Shown here in pieces: positions 33,640 to 41,926 of a stretch of DNA of 64,000 nucleotides; position 1 is the stretch's first letter, and every line of letters starts with the position of its first letter. The notes under the pieces were generated by a model. That model ran no database searches, was not told the DNA's origin, and saw nothing but the letters and a program-made list of their open reading frames with translations. The translations under genes and the position numbers were made by a program. The stretch comes from Halolamina salifodinae (GTDB lineage Archaea > Halobacteriota > Halobacteria > Halobacteriales > Haloferacaceae). The stretch spans positions 426,525 to 490,524 of the forward strand of contig NZ_JAGGLC010000002.1 in the NCBI RefSeq assembly GCF_017874235.1, written 5' to 3'.

Positions 33640-35166
33640 ATGAGCAGCGAACCCTACAAGCACTACATCGACGGCGAATGGGTCGAAGGCACCGGCACGG
33701 AGACGTTCACCAGCGAGAACCCCGCGAACGGCGAGACCCTCGGGGAGTTCCAGCGCGGCACCGAGGACGACGTCGACGAGGCTATCGCCGCCGCCGACGA
33801 GGCGTTCGAGGAGTGGCGAGAGCTCTCCCAGATCGACCGCGCGGAGTACCTCTGGGACATCTATCAGGAGCTCAAGGACCGCCACGAGGAGCTCGGCGAG
33901 GTCGTCACCAAGGAGTGCGGGAAGGAGATCTCCGAGGGGAAAGCCGACGTGACCGAGGCCTGGCACATGGTCGAGTGGGCCGCCGGCGACGCCCGCCACC
34001 CCAAGGGCGACGTGGTCCCCTCCGAGATCCCGGCGAAGGACGCCTACATGCGGCGCAAGCCCCGCGGCGTCATCGGCTGTGTCACGCCGTGGAACTTCCC
34101 GGTCGCCATCCCGTTCTGGCATATGGCCGTCTCGCTGGTCGAGGGCAACACCGTCGTCTGGAAGCCCGCCGAGCAGACGCCGTGGTGTGGCCAGATCATC
34201 GCCGAGATGTTCGAGGATTCGGGCATTCCGGATGGCGTGTTCAACATGGTCCAGGGCTTCGGCGACGCCGGCGCAGCGATCACCGACGACGGCCGCATCG
34301 ACACCGTGCTGTTCACCGGCAGTGCCGAGGTCGGCCACGAGATCGCCTCGAAGGTCGGCGGCGAGCCCGGGAAGCTGGCCGCCGCCGAGATGGGCGGGAA
34401 GAACAACATCGTGATCACCGAGGAGGCGGATCTGGACATCGCCGTCCACTCGGCGACGATGTCCTCCTTCAAGACGACCGGCCAGCGCTGTGTCTCCTCC
34501 GAGCGCATCGTCGTCCACGAGGACGTCTACGACGAGTTCAAGCAGCGCTTCGTCGAGAACGCCCAGAACGTCGCCGTCGGCGACCCGCTGGACGAGAACA
34601 CGTTCATGGGTCCCCTCATCGAGGAGGAACACAAGGCGAAGGTCTCGAACTACAACCAACTCGCGAAGGACGAGGGCGTGAACGTGCTCGTCGACCGCGA
34701 GGAACTCGGCGCCGAGGAGATCCCCGAGGGCCACGAGGACGGCCACTGGGTCGGCCCGTTCGTCTACGAGGCTGATCCCCACGAGGACCTGCGCTGCACC
34801 CACGAGGAGGTCTTCGGCCCGCACGTCGCCCTGCTGAAGTACAGCGGCGACATCGAGGACGCCGTCGAGATCCACAACGACACCGAGTACGGCCTCGCCG
34901 GCGCCATCATCTCGGAGGACTACCGCCAGATCAACTACTTCCGTGACCACGCCGAGGTCGGCCTGGCCTATGGCAACCTCCCCTGCATCGGCGCCGAGGT
35001 CCAGCTACCGTTCGGCGGCGTGAAGAAGTCCGGCAACGGCTACCCGAGCGCGCGTGAGGTCATCGAGGCCGTCACCGAGCGCACCGCCTGGACCCTGAAC
35101 AACTCGAAGGAGATCGAGATGGCACAGGGCCTGAGCGCGGACATCAAGACCGGAAACGACGACTGA
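33640..35166 (+). CDS. NAD(P)-dependent aldehyde dehydrogenase
   Basis: Protein of 508 aa in the aldehyde dehydrogenase superfamily. Landmarks: IGCVTPWNFPVAIPFWHM, LFTGSAEVGHEIA, general-base Glu in AAAEMGGKNN, catalytic Cys in KTTGQRCVSSER, EEVFGPHVAL, and PFGGVKKSGNGYPSA. The layout resembles ALDH7/pyrroline-carboxylate-type enzymes more than XacF. Possible substrates are amino-acid semialdehydes; this is not decided by sequence. Transcript probably leaderless. Its last codons sit at the start of a 58-bp tandem repeat. Confidence 0.88.
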   Translation: MSSEPYKHYIDGEWVEGTGTETFTSENPANGETLGEFQRGTEDDVDEAIAAADEAFEEWRELSQIDRAEYLWDIYQELKDRHEELGEVVTKECGKEISEGKADVTEAWHMVEWAAGDARHPKGDVVPSEIPAKDAYMRRKPRGVIGCVTPWNFPVAIPFWHMAVSLVEGNTVVWKPAEQTPWCGQIIAEMFEDSGIPDGVFNMVQGFGDAGAAITDDGRIDTVLFTGSAEVGHEIASKVGGEPGKLAAAEMGGKNNIVITEEADLDIAVHSATMSSFKTTGQRCVSSERIVVHEDVYDEFKQRFVENAQNVAVGDPLDENTFMGPLIEEEHKAKVSNYNQLAKDEGVNVLVDREELGAEEIPEGHEDGHWVGPFVYEADPHEDLRCTHEEVFGPHVALLKYSGDIEDAVEIHNDTEYGLAGAIISEDYRQINYFRDHAEVGLAYGNLPCIGAEVQLPFGGVKKSGNGYPSAREVIEAVTERTAWTLNNSKEIEMAQGLSADIKTGNDD

Positions 35167-35278
35167 AACCGGCGACCGTGTAGGGAGCCATCGTTTTAGT
35201 CTCGTTTCCGCTTGCGACGACTGAAACCGGCGACCGTGTAGGGAGCCACCGCTCTACTCTCGTTTTCGCTTGCAACGA
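35163..35278. repeat. Two tandem copies of a 58-bp unit
   Basis: Copy 1 is 35163-35220 and copy 2 is 35221-35278; each begins CTGAAACCGGCGACCGTGTA and ends CTTGCxACGA. They differ at about 7 positions, and the start of a third copy (CTGA) follows. Copy 1 begins inside the stop codon region of the aldehyde dehydrogenase gene. Each copy has a short T-rich stretch (CGTTTTAG or CGTTTTCG), so the unit may be a duplicated transcript end. Confidence 0.8.
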
Positions 35279-35336
35279 CTGAGCAGTCTACCCGCGGTTT
35301 TTTAGCACCACAGCTACTCAGCCACGGCGAACAGCG

Positions 35337-37514
35337 ATGCACGACCCCAGCGGCCCGATTCAGGTCTTACACGTCGCCGACGACCCGACCCTCGGGGATC
35401 TGACGGCGACGTATCTCGAGCGGGAGAACGACCGGATCACCGTCGAAACGGCGGCTGACGCCGACGAGGCGCTCGAACGACTGGACGAGGCCGTCGACTG
35501 CGTCGTCGCCGACTACGAGATGCCGGGCCGGTCGGGGATCGAACTGCTCGAGGCCGTCCGCGTCGACTACCCGGACCTTCCCTTCATCCTCTACACTGGG
35601 AAGGGGAGCGAGGAGATCGCGAGCGAGGCCATCTCCGCGGGGGTGACCGACTACCTCCAGAAGGGCGGTGGGGATGACCAGTACGCGGTGCTTGCCAACC
35701 GCGTCGTCAACGCCGTCGAAGCCGCCCGCTCCCAGCGGCTGCTTGCTCGGCGGACCCACCGACTGGAGCGCCTGATCGACAACCTCCCGGGGATGGTCTA
35801 CCGCTGCCGGAACGACCCCGACTGGCCGATGGAGGCCGTCGAGGGCGAGGTGGAAGGGCTGACCGGCTACGACGCCGACGCGCTGGAACGCGGCAACGTG
35901 GTCTGGGGCGCGGACGTGATCCATCCCGAGGACCGTGACGAGGTGTGGGAGCGCGTCCAGGAGTCCATCGACGACGGCGGGACGTTCGAGGTGAACTACC
36001 GGATTCAGTCCCGAGAGGGCGAGACGCGCTGGGTATGGGAACGCGGCCGCGGCGTCTACGAGGACGGCGAACTGGTCGCTATCGAGGGGTTCATCACCGA
36101 CGTGACCGAGCGCGAGCGCCGCGAGAAACGGCTCGCCGAGACCACCGCGCGCCTCGAGGCGCTGTTCGAGCAGTCACCGGACATGATCAATCTCCATGAC
36201 GCCGAGGGTACCATCTCGGAGCCCAACGCTCGGCTCTGTGAGAAGACCGGCTACAGCGAATCCGAACTGATCGGAATGAAGGTGTGGGAGATCGACCGCT
36301 CGCTCGAACCGGGGGCGGCCACACAGGTCTGGGAGCAGATGGCCCCCGGGGACAGCCACCGGGTCGAGACCCAGTACGAACGCGCCGACGGCTCGACGTT
36401 CCCCGTCGAGGCCCATATCCGGCGCATCGACGTCGACGACGAGACGCTGTTTGCCGTGATCAGCCGGGACATCACCGAGCGCAAGGCCCGCGAGCGTGAC
36501 CTCAAACGCGTCCGGGCGGAGTACGAGGAGCTGATCGACGGGATGAACGACACGGTCTGGGTCATCAGCACCGACGCCGAGTTCCTCGCGGTCAACGACG
36601 CCGCCGTGGAACGGCTGGGCTACGACCGCGAGGAGCTACTGGGGATGGGGCCCCACGATATCGACGTCGCGACCGACCCCGAAGAGATCACGGCGCTGAT
36701 CGAGGAGATGCCCGCTGACGGGATGCAGGTGTTCGAGACGGTCCACGAAACCACGGACGGCGAGCGCATCCCCGTCGAGATCAGTTCCAGTCTGGTCAGC
36801 TACCGCGGGGAGACGGCGATCCTGAGCGTCGGGCGGGACATCTCGGCGCGGAAGGAGCGCGAGCGCCGACTCGAACGGTTCGCCTCCATTGTCTCCCACG
36901 ACCTGCGCAACCCCCTGAACGTCGCGGCGGGGCGGCTGGAACTGGCCGCCGAGGAGTGCGAGAGCGAGCATCTCGACCACGTCGCAGACGCCCACGACCG
37001 CATGAACGCGCTGATCGACAGCCTCCTCGGGATGGCCCGGGAGGGAGAGCTGGCGACCGATCCTGAGCCGATCACGCTCGAACCGGTCGCCGAGAGCGCA
37101 TGGTCGACCGTCGCCACCGGGGACGCCACGCTCCAGGTAACTGCCGCAGGGACGGTGATGGCCGACCGGAGCCGGCTCACGCAGCTGTTCGAGAACCTCT
37201 TTCGGAACGCCGTCGAACACGGCTCGACGGGCAACCAGACGCAGTCTGGTGACGCCGTCGAGCACGGGGGCCCGGGGGTGACCATCACCGTTGGCGATCT
37301 CGGGGACGGTTTCTACGTCGCGGACGACGGCCCCGGCGTCCCCCAGAACGAACGCGATTCGGTGTTCGAGACGGGCTACACTACCGGCAACGGGACGGGC
37401 TTTGGCCTCGCTATCGTCGCGCAGGTGGCCGACGCTCACGACTGGGACGTCGCACTGACCGAGAGCGAGGCCGGCGGCGCCCGATTCGAGTTCACGGGCG
37501 TCGACACCGCGTAG
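35337..37514 (+). CDS. Receiver-PAS-PAS-PAS hybrid histidine kinase
   Basis: Cytoplasmic sensor of 725 aa with no membrane segments. Domains in order: receiver (about 8-125; phosphoacceptor Asp in VVADYEMPGRSG and Lys in YLQKGG), PAS (about 145-260, ending in FITDVTERERR), PAS (about 270-385, ending VISRDITERK), PAS (about 395-510), HisKA with the phospho-His in ASIVSHDLRNPLN, and HATPase (N box NLFRNAVEHGS, G1 DDGPGVP, G2 GTGFGLAIV). Signal unknown. No output gene is adjacent; the next genes are a convergent ABC exporter. TATA-like GTTTTTTAG near 35297-35305. Confidence 0.92.
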   Translation: MHDPSGPIQVLHVADDPTLGDLTATYLERENDRITVETAADADEALERLDEAVDCVVADYEMPGRSGIELLEAVRVDYPDLPFILYTGKGSEEIASEAISAGVTDYLQKGGGDDQYAVLANRVVNAVEAARSQRLLARRTHRLERLIDNLPGMVYRCRNDPDWPMEAVEGEVEGLTGYDADALERGNVVWGADVIHPEDRDEVWERVQESIDDGGTFEVNYRIQSREGETRWVWERGRGVYEDGELVAIEGFITDVTERERREKRLAETTARLEALFEQSPDMINLHDAEGTISEPNARLCEKTGYSESELIGMKVWEIDRSLEPGAATQVWEQMAPGDSHRVETQYERADGSTFPVEAHIRRIDVDDETLFAVISRDITERKARERDLKRVRAEYEELIDGMNDTVWVISTDAEFLAVNDAAVERLGYDREELLGMGPHDIDVATDPEEITALIEEMPADGMQVFETVHETTDGERIPVEISSSLVSYRGETAILSVGRDISARKERERRLERFASIVSHDLRNPLNVAAGRLELAAEECESEHLDHVADAHDRMNALIDSLLGMAREGELATDPEPITLEPVAESAWSTVATGDATLQVTAAGTVMADRSRLTQLFENLFRNAVEHGSTGNQTQSGDAVEHGGPGVTITVGDLGDGFYVADDGPGVPQNERDSVFETGYTTGNGTGFGLAIVAQVADAHDWDVALTESEAGGARFEFTGVDTA

Positions 37515-37515
37515 C

Positions 37516-38313
37516 TCAGAGATCCGTCTTCGGGAACCGCCAGAGCGCCAGCGCCATCGGCACCACCGCCCAGACGGCGACCACGGCCGCGAGGAACGGC
37601 ATCGACTCGTACACGGCCAACGGTTCGTCCGGGCGGTAGAGCAGCAGCGAAGTGGCGTCGACGTAGCCCGAGATGGGGTCGAGTTTGTTCCAGATCTGGA
37701 CCCACTCCGGCGGCGGGTACTGCTGGTCGCGCGGGTACGTCCGCCGGACGATCTGCCGGGGAAGCCAGTCCCAGCCGAACATGAAGGCCAGATACGTCCC
37801 GAGACCACCGGCGATGGCGCGGCGTCCCGTCGAGACCAGCGCCGAGGCGCCGACGGCCAACGACGTGGTGAACACGGTCCACAGCAGCACGAACCCGACG
37901 AACACGAGGTAGTCCGTACCCGGTAGCTGTCCGGCTCGGACCGTGTACGCCAGCGGTGCCGCCAGCAGCCCCGCCCCGACGGCGACCGACACCGCGCCGA
38001 ACCGGCCGAGGAACGCGCCGGCGACGACATCCCGCCGGGAGTGGGGGAACGCGAGCAGCACCCGGAGCGATCCCGACTCGCGGCTGCCGGCAACGGCGCC
38101 GTGGCCCAGCGCGAGCGTCGCCAAGGGGATCAACACCGCGGCGGCCATCTGGAGACCGCCGGAGCGGAGTGGCTGAACCGTGCCGTCGTAGCTGTACGCG
38201 CCCGACCAGCCCAGGAAGCCGAAAACGACGACGAACAGCGCCGTCACCGCCCACGCCGCCTTGGTCCGGTGGGTGTCGACGGCGTACTTCCGCGCGACGG
38301 TGCGGAGGCTCAC
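37516..38313 (-). CDS. ABC-2 type exporter permease
   Basis: Membrane protein of 265 aa beginning with a GTG (38313) that overlaps the ATPase stop (GTGA). Hydrophobic segments near residues 20-45, 55-75, 100-130, 140-170, 180-200 and 240-260. GSRESGSLRVLLAFPHSRRDVVAG is the usual cytoplasmic loop of these permeases. Pairs with the ATPase at 39290. Substrate unknown. Confidence 0.83.
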   Translation of the reverse strand: MSLRTVARKYAVDTHRTKAAWAVTALFVVVFGFLGWSGAYSYDGTVQPLRSGGLQMAAAVLIPLATLALGHGAVAGSRESGSLRVLLAFPHSRRDVVAGAFLGRFGAVSVAVGAGLLAAPLAYTVRAGQLPGTDYLVFVGFVLLWTVFTTSLAVGASALVSTGRRAIAGGLGTYLAFMFGWDWLPRQIVRRTYPRDQQYPPPEWVQIWNKLDPISGYVDATSLLLYRPDEPLAVYESMPFLAAVVAVWAVVPMALALWRFPKTDL

Positions 38314-39290
38314 TCGGCCACCCCCGGCACCGCGGCGGCGTCGTCGCTCGTCGTCGCCGTGCCTCCCCCGTCACCCCCGTTGTCAGTGTAAGCGGCGAAC
38401 ACCGACTCGAGCGATCCGGCGTCGGACTCGAAATCCTGAATCGTCGCGCCGGCGTCCCGCAACGCGTCGAGTACGCGGACTTTCGCCGGGCCGGCACAGG
38501 TCGTGATCAGCCGCCCCTCCTCGATCTTCGCCGACTCGACGTCCGGGAGTGCCTCGACGGCGCCGACGCTGTCCGTCGGAAGTGGATCACAGTGGACTGT
38601 GAGTTCGGCGACGGCGCCGGCGCCGCGCAGGCCCTCGATGCTGTCGACGGCGACCAGTTCGCCGTCGGCGAGGATGCCCACGCGGTCGCTCACGCGCTCG
38701 ACCTGATCGAGGATGTGACTCGAGAAGAACACCGTCGCGCCGCGCTCGGTCTCCTCGCGGACGATTTCGCGCATCAGCCGGACGCCGTTGGGGTCCAGCC
38801 CGGTCGATGGCTCGTCGAGGACCAACAGGTCGGGGTCGCCGACCAGCGCCATCGCGAGCATCAGCCGCTGGGTCATCCCCTTCGAGAAGTCGTCGGCGAC
38901 GCGTTCTTCCTCGCCCGCGAGACCGACTCGGTCGAGTAGCGCGTCCGGATCGTCGTCAGCGTCCTTCGACTCGATGGCGAACTCGACGTGTTCGCGAGCA
39001 GTGTACTCGGTGAACGTGTTGTAGCCGTCCGGGAGCACGCCCACGCGCTGGCGCACGCGGCCGGACTCCTCCTGGGCGTCGATGCCGAACACCTCGACGC
39101 GGCCCTCTGTTGGTCGGAGGTAGTCGAGCAGGCAGTCGATTGTCGTCGACTTCCCGGCGCCGTTGGGGCCGAGGAAGCCAAACACCTCGCCGCGCTGGAC
39201 GGTGAGGTCGATACGACGGAGGGCGGTCAGATCGCCGAACTGCTTGTGGAGGCCGTCGATGTCGACGGCTGGCGGGGACTCGGTCGCCAT
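38310..39290 (-). CDS. ABC transporter ATP-binding protein
   Basis: Nucleotide-binding subunit of 326 aa. Walker A GPNGAGKSTT, signature FSKGMTQRLMLAMAL, Walker B LLVLDEPSTGLDP, switch His FFSSHILDQV; a C-terminal extension ends in a Gly/Asp/Thr-rich tail. Forms an exporter with the permease downstream. The composite transposon inserted 40 bp upstream of its start; a TATA-like AAAGCCTATG near 39314-39323 remains in place. Confidence 0.92.
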   Translation of the reverse strand: MATESPPAVDIDGLHKQFGDLTALRRIDLTVQRGEVFGFLGPNGAGKSTTIDCLLDYLRPTEGRVEVFGIDAQEESGRVRQRVGVLPDGYNTFTEYTAREHVEFAIESKDADDDPDALLDRVGLAGEEERVADDFSKGMTQRLMLAMALVGDPDLLVLDEPSTGLDPNGVRLMREIVREETERGATVFFSSHILDQVERVSDRVGILADGELVAVDSIEGLRGAGAVAELTVHCDPLPTDSVGAVEALPDVESAKIEEGRLITTCAGPAKVRVLDALRDAGATIQDFESDAGSLESVFAAYTDNGGDGGGTATTSDDAAAVPGVAE

Positions 39291-39329
39291 GCAGGAAGGC
39301 TGGCGGGTCTCGCCATAGGCTTTGGGGCG

Positions 39330-39337
39330 GGGATTCA
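39330..39337. repeat. Left target-site duplication GGGATTCA
   Basis: Eight bases identical to 40969-40976 on the other side of the composite element. Eight bp is the duplication size made by IS6-family transposition. Confidence 0.75.
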
Positions 39338-39490
39338 GGTCAAACGAAATAGTGTTGAACGTGTATTTAGGGAGGTGAAGCGGAGAACTACCGCTTTCTC
39401 GAACTGTTTCAGCAACACCGACGCAACAACTGCTGACGACTGGCTCAAAACCTTCGCGTTCGCATGGAATCAGCTTATCTGAACACTACC
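39338..39490 (+). mobile_element. Internally deleted left IS6 copy
   Basis: 153 bp nearly identical to 40819-40968 of the full copy. After GGT it jumps to CAAACGAAATAG, so almost all of the transposase gene is missing, but the last codons (VERVFREVKRRTTAFSNC...) and the right terminal repeat (39474-39490) remain. It differs from the full copy at a few bases (GGTGAAG against TATAAAG; GACTGG against GAGTGG), so the two copies were not exactly identical or have diverged. Confidence 0.85.
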
Positions 39491-39588
39491 GCTCAAACTG
39501 GCCCGAACTGGGTTTGTTTATATATCCTGCCCGGATGCGGGTGGCGTCGCCGGAGTGATCGGGCCGGCGCCGCCCGGGTCGACGGCGA

Positions 39589-39629
39589 AATGTGACCACG
39601 GCCGATCGGCGCCGGCTCGTGGTCACATT
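39589..39629. repeat. 12-bp inverted repeat downstream of hicA
   Basis: AATGTGACCACG (39589-39600) and CGTGGTCACATT (39618-39629) are perfect inverted repeats around a 17-bp spacer that itself contains the palindrome GCCGATCGGC. It lies 65-105 bases after the hicA stop in the cargo DNA. It may end the hicBA transcript or be a leftover of another element. A TATATATCC stretch near 39519-39527 is nearby. Confidence 0.6.
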
Positions 39630-39693
39630 CTGGATAGCGGAGTTCTCTCCTCGCGACCCCGCGCATGAACGCGAAAACCGGGTTGCAGGTGGT

Positions 39694-39948
39694 TCAGCTG
39701 TTCCGGTCAATCCACGCGCAGAACTCCTCGAAGTCCTTTGCTCCCGCGTCGTCGGCGATATCGTGAAGCGTTCCGATGCTGATACTGTCGTGGTACGGCA
39801 CGCTCACGGTTCGAGACTCAACGCCCGAGCCCTCCGGGTGCTCCCACTTCAGAATGTAGTGGTCGCCCGTGATACGGTCCACCCAGAAATTCCCCTTATT
39901 GCACAGTACCTTCACGACCTCCTTACCGGAGAAATCCCGCGTTACCAT
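39694..39948 (-). CDS. hicA: HicA-type mRNA interferase toxin
   Basis: Protein of 84 aa of the HicA/YcfA family with the double-stranded-RNA-binding-like fold: FSGKEVVKVLCNKGNFWVDR, the catalytic-His region GDHYILKWEHP, and the strand/helix RTVSVPYHDSISIGTLHDI. It cleaves mRNA and tmRNA in bacteria until held by HicB. It starts 5 bases after the hicB stop, so the antitoxin is made first. Cargo of the composite transposon. Confidence 0.88.
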   Translation of the reverse strand: MVTRDFSGKEVVKVLCNKGNFWVDRITGDHYILKWEHPEGSGVESRTVSVPYHDSISIGTLHDIADDAGAKDFEEFCAWIDRNS

Positions 39949-39953
39949 GCTGG

Positions 39954-40223
39954 TTACTTGAGAACGTCCGGCAGTTCACCGCCCGAGACGTTCTCCTCGG
40001 GGTCGATACCGAGTTCCTGGAGCTCCTCCTCGGTCGGCTTGCGGCCGCCCCCGCCGCGGACCGCAGCCACCACATCATCGAGGTTGTCGAGCGCCTCCTC
40101 CCGCGTCTCTCCCTGTGCGGACACTTCCTCGACGAGGTTGCGGGCCGTCCAGTTCCCGTCGGGGTTCTCCGTGAGCGTGATGCTGGGCGTTCGGCCGGGG
40201 TTTCCCTCCGAGTCGATGCTCAT
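39954..40223 (-). CDS. hicB: HicB-type antitoxin
   Basis: Protein of 89 aa starting MSIDSEGNPGRTPSI. The HicB partial RNase-H-like fold is recognisable in SITLTENPDGNWTARNLVEEVSAQGETREEALDNLDDVV. No DNA-binding domain is evident after it, as in other short archaeal HicBs. The start at 40223 was preferred to one at 40301, which lies inside the IS end. A TATA-like CCTTATCACC 22-31 bases upstream gives the pair its own promoter outside the IS. Confidence 0.83.
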   Translation of the reverse strand: MSIDSEGNPGRTPSITLTENPDGNWTARNLVEEVSAQGETREEALDNLDDVVAAVRGGGGRKPTEEELQELGIDPEENVSGGELPDVLK

Positions 40224-40244
40224 GGAAATGGTTACGGGATATCG

Positions 40245-40254
40245 GGTGATAAGG
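40245..40254 (-). promoter_or_regulatory. Promoter of hicBA
   Basis: On the minus strand CCTTATCACC is centred about 27 bases before the hicB ATG at 40223, right for a leaderless transcript. It lies 18 bp inside the IS boundary at 40272, so the toxin-antitoxin unit keeps its own promoter. Confidence 0.45.
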
Positions 40255-40271
40255 ATTCGGCCGTTGTTGTA

Positions 40272-40968
40272 GGTGGTGTTCAGATAAGGATTGAAGGACA
40301 AGGCGAAGCGGTCTTTGAGTGTCTATGCCAGAAACCGTTCGCCTCAACGGCTATAGCGACCAGATCGAGTTAGGCTTTGTGGAGCGAGAAGTAACACCGG
40401 AGCCGTTGATGAAGCTCAGTATTCGGCTCCATCTGTCTAGTCTATCACTTTCGAATACTATCTCGATTCTGGAGTTGTTCGGTGTTGAACGTGCTCGTTC
40501 GACCGTTTCGAACTGGGTTCACAAGGCGAACCTACAGCCAAAAGAAGGACGAAATCCGGATCACGTTGCGGTTGATGAGACAGTGACCCGACTCAACAGC
40601 AAGCAGTACTGGCTGTACACTGCCGTCGATCCAGAAACAAATAAAATACTCCATTCAGCGCTTGAGCCGACGAGAAAAAACGGGATTGCTCAGCAGTTCT
40701 TCCACGATTTGCGTCAGAAACACTCCGTTGAAGACGCGGTGTTTCTCATCGATGGCTCCGCTTCACTTCAAGCAGCCGTCGCTCGCCACAGCCTTGATTA
40801 CCGCTACGAAAAACATGGCAAACGAAATAGTGTTGAACGTGTATTTAGGGATATAAAGCGGAGAACTACCGCTTTCTCGAACTGTTTCAGCAACACCGAC
40901 GCAACAACTGCTGACGAGTGGCTCAAAACCTTCGCGTTCGCATGGAATCAGCTTATCTGAACACTACC
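40272..40968 (+). mobile_element. IS6-family insertion sequence, complete copy
   Basis: 697 bp bounded by 17-bp terminal inverted repeats, GGTGGTGTTCAGATAAG (40272-40288) and CTTATCTGAACACTACC (40952-40968), with one mismatch. It holds one intact transposase gene. Size, terminal repeats and transposase match haloarchaeal IS6-family elements. It is the right copy of the composite and probably still active. Confidence 0.88.
40325..40960 (+). CDS. IS6-family transposase
   Basis: DDE transposase of 211 aa. The catalytic Asp residues are in HVAVDETVTRL and VFLIDGSASL, and the Glu is in SVERVFRDIKRRTTAF; an N-terminal helix-turn-helix precedes (STVSNWVHKA). Start at ATG 40325, two codons after a possible GTG at 40319. 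The stop codon lies inside the right terminal repeat. Codon use and lower GC differ from the neighbouring chromosomal genes. Confidence 0.93.
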   Translation: MPETVRLNGYSDQIELGFVEREVTPEPLMKLSIRLHLSSLSLSNTISILELFGVERARSTVSNWVHKANLQPKEGRNPDHVAVDETVTRLNSKQYWLYTAVDPETNKILHSALEPTRKNGIAQQFFHDLRQKHSVEDAVFLIDGSASLQAAVARHSLDYRYEKHGKRNSVERVFRDIKRRTTAFSNCFSNTDATTADEWLKTFAFAWNQLI

Positions 40969-40976
40969 GGGATTCA
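40969..40976. repeat. Right target-site duplication GGGATTCA
   Basis: Matches 39330-39337. Its last three bases, TCA, are the TGA stop codon of the minus-strand regulator at 40974, so the duplication restored the stop and the gene stays intact. Confidence 0.75.
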
Positions 40977-41858
40977 GGCCGAACGGGACGTCTCCAGCAC
41001 GCTCAGGTCGTCGTCGAGGGTGACCGTGAGCGTCTCGCCGCCCTGCTCGATGGCCACCTCGAAGCGCTGGGGCTCCTCGCCCGCGAGTTCGATTGCCTCG
41101 TCGCTCACACACCACGAGAGCGTCCAGTAGGGCCGCTCGGAGAGCGAGACGCCGTGTTCGCGGTGGAAGCCGACGACCTCGCTGTCGTCAAGGAGGGCGA
41201 GCCCCACCGCCGAGCAGAGCTGGTGGTTACACTGCGAGCAACGGTGCGTCGCCGTGAGGCTGCTCCCGACACAGCAGGCGTCGGCGCGCTCGACGGTCGT
41301 CTCCATCCGGCCGCTACACTCGGGACAGACGCCGTCCTTGGCGAGGCAGTGGAGGTGCCGGACGCGCTGGTCGAACGCCGCGAGGATTTCCTCGTCGTCG
41401 CGGTCGGTCAGACCGCCCGGCGGGAACGCGTACTCGCCGTGGCCGTAGCCACAGTCCGGACACTGGATCGAGAGCTGTTCGTCGTCGTAGACCGCCTGTA
41501 GCTCCGCGCCACACTGCACACAGGGGTCGTCCACGTCGATTGGCTCGATGGTCGGGTGCTCGGTGAAGGATCCGGCGAGCACCGCCTGCACCACTTTCTC
41601 GCCGGCGTGGCGGAGCTGATACCCCGCCTCGACTTTCCGGACGAACTGGTCGGTCAGCTTATCGAGGTGGTAGTTGAACTGCGCGCTGTCACGCATGCCA
41701 ACGGTCTCCCGGAGCTCCGAGAACCGCACCGTCTCGCCCTCGGCGGTCCACAGTGCCTCGAGTATCGAGATCCGCGTCTCGTTTGCTACCAGCCCGAACG
41801 CGTCGGCCGGCTCGACGCAGTCGCCACACTCCTGAATCGACTGCAACCTCTCGCTCAT
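40974..41858 (-). CDS. Winged-helix regulator with zinc-ribbon-like Cys pairs
   Basis: Protein of 294 aa. An ArsR-like winged helix covers about residues 18-85 (AFGLVANETRISILEAL, then FNYHLDKLTDQFVRK). It continues with Cys pairs CVQC and CPDC, which suggest one zinc ribbon, and CPEC, CSQC pairs for a second. The stop codon lies in the target-site duplication of the composite transposon. Common haloarchaeal family of unknown ligand. TATA-like CTCTTTGC on the minus strand near 41881-41888 is about 27 bases before the ATG. Confidence 0.8.
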   Translation of the reverse strand: MSERLQSIQECGDCVEPADAFGLVANETRISILEALWTAEGETVRFSELRETVGMRDSAQFNYHLDKLTDQFVRKVEAGYQLRHAGEKVVQAVLAGSFTEHPTIEPIDVDDPCVQCGAELQAVYDDEQLSIQCPDCGYGHGEYAFPPGGLTDRDDEEILAAFDQRVRHLHCLAKDGVCPECSGRMETTVERADACCVGSSLTATHRCSQCNHQLCSAVGLALLDDSEVVGFHREHGVSLSERPYWTLSWCVSDEAIELAGEEPQRFEVAIEQGGETLTVTLDDDLSVLETSRSA

Positions 41859-41903
41859 ACGTACTCTCTGCGACCACACCGCAAAGAGTGTTCGGTCAAC
41901 GGT

Positions 41904-41914
41904 GTTTCTGTAAC
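41904..41914. promoter_or_regulatory. GTTTCTGTAAC half-site
   Basis: GTTTCTGTAAC matches one arm of the dyad at 42247-42272 (GTTTTTGTAAC) except at one base. It lies upstream of the zinc-ribbon regulator gene, so the same protein might bind at both places. Confidence 0.3.
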
Positions 41915-41926
41915 CTATGGGACTGG

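Larger units (their letters stand above)
39338..40968. mobile_element. Composite IS6-family transposon carrying hicBA
   Basis: Starts with GGT, the first three bases of the IS terminal repeat, at 39338 and ends with the terminal repeat CTTATCTGAACACTACC at 40968. The outer ends are flanked by the 8-bp duplication GGGATTCA. It contains a deleted left IS copy (39338-39490), 781 bp of cargo with hicA and hicB (39491-40271), and a complete right IS copy (40272-40968) in the same orientation. The immediate flanks of each single copy do not match, so the duplication belongs to the composite, not to either copy alone. Confidence 0.75.

Noticed and set aside
35163..35278. Tandem 58-bp repeat considered as CRISPR or attachment site
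   Set aside because: Copies are directly adjacent without unique spacers, and no integrase is nearby.
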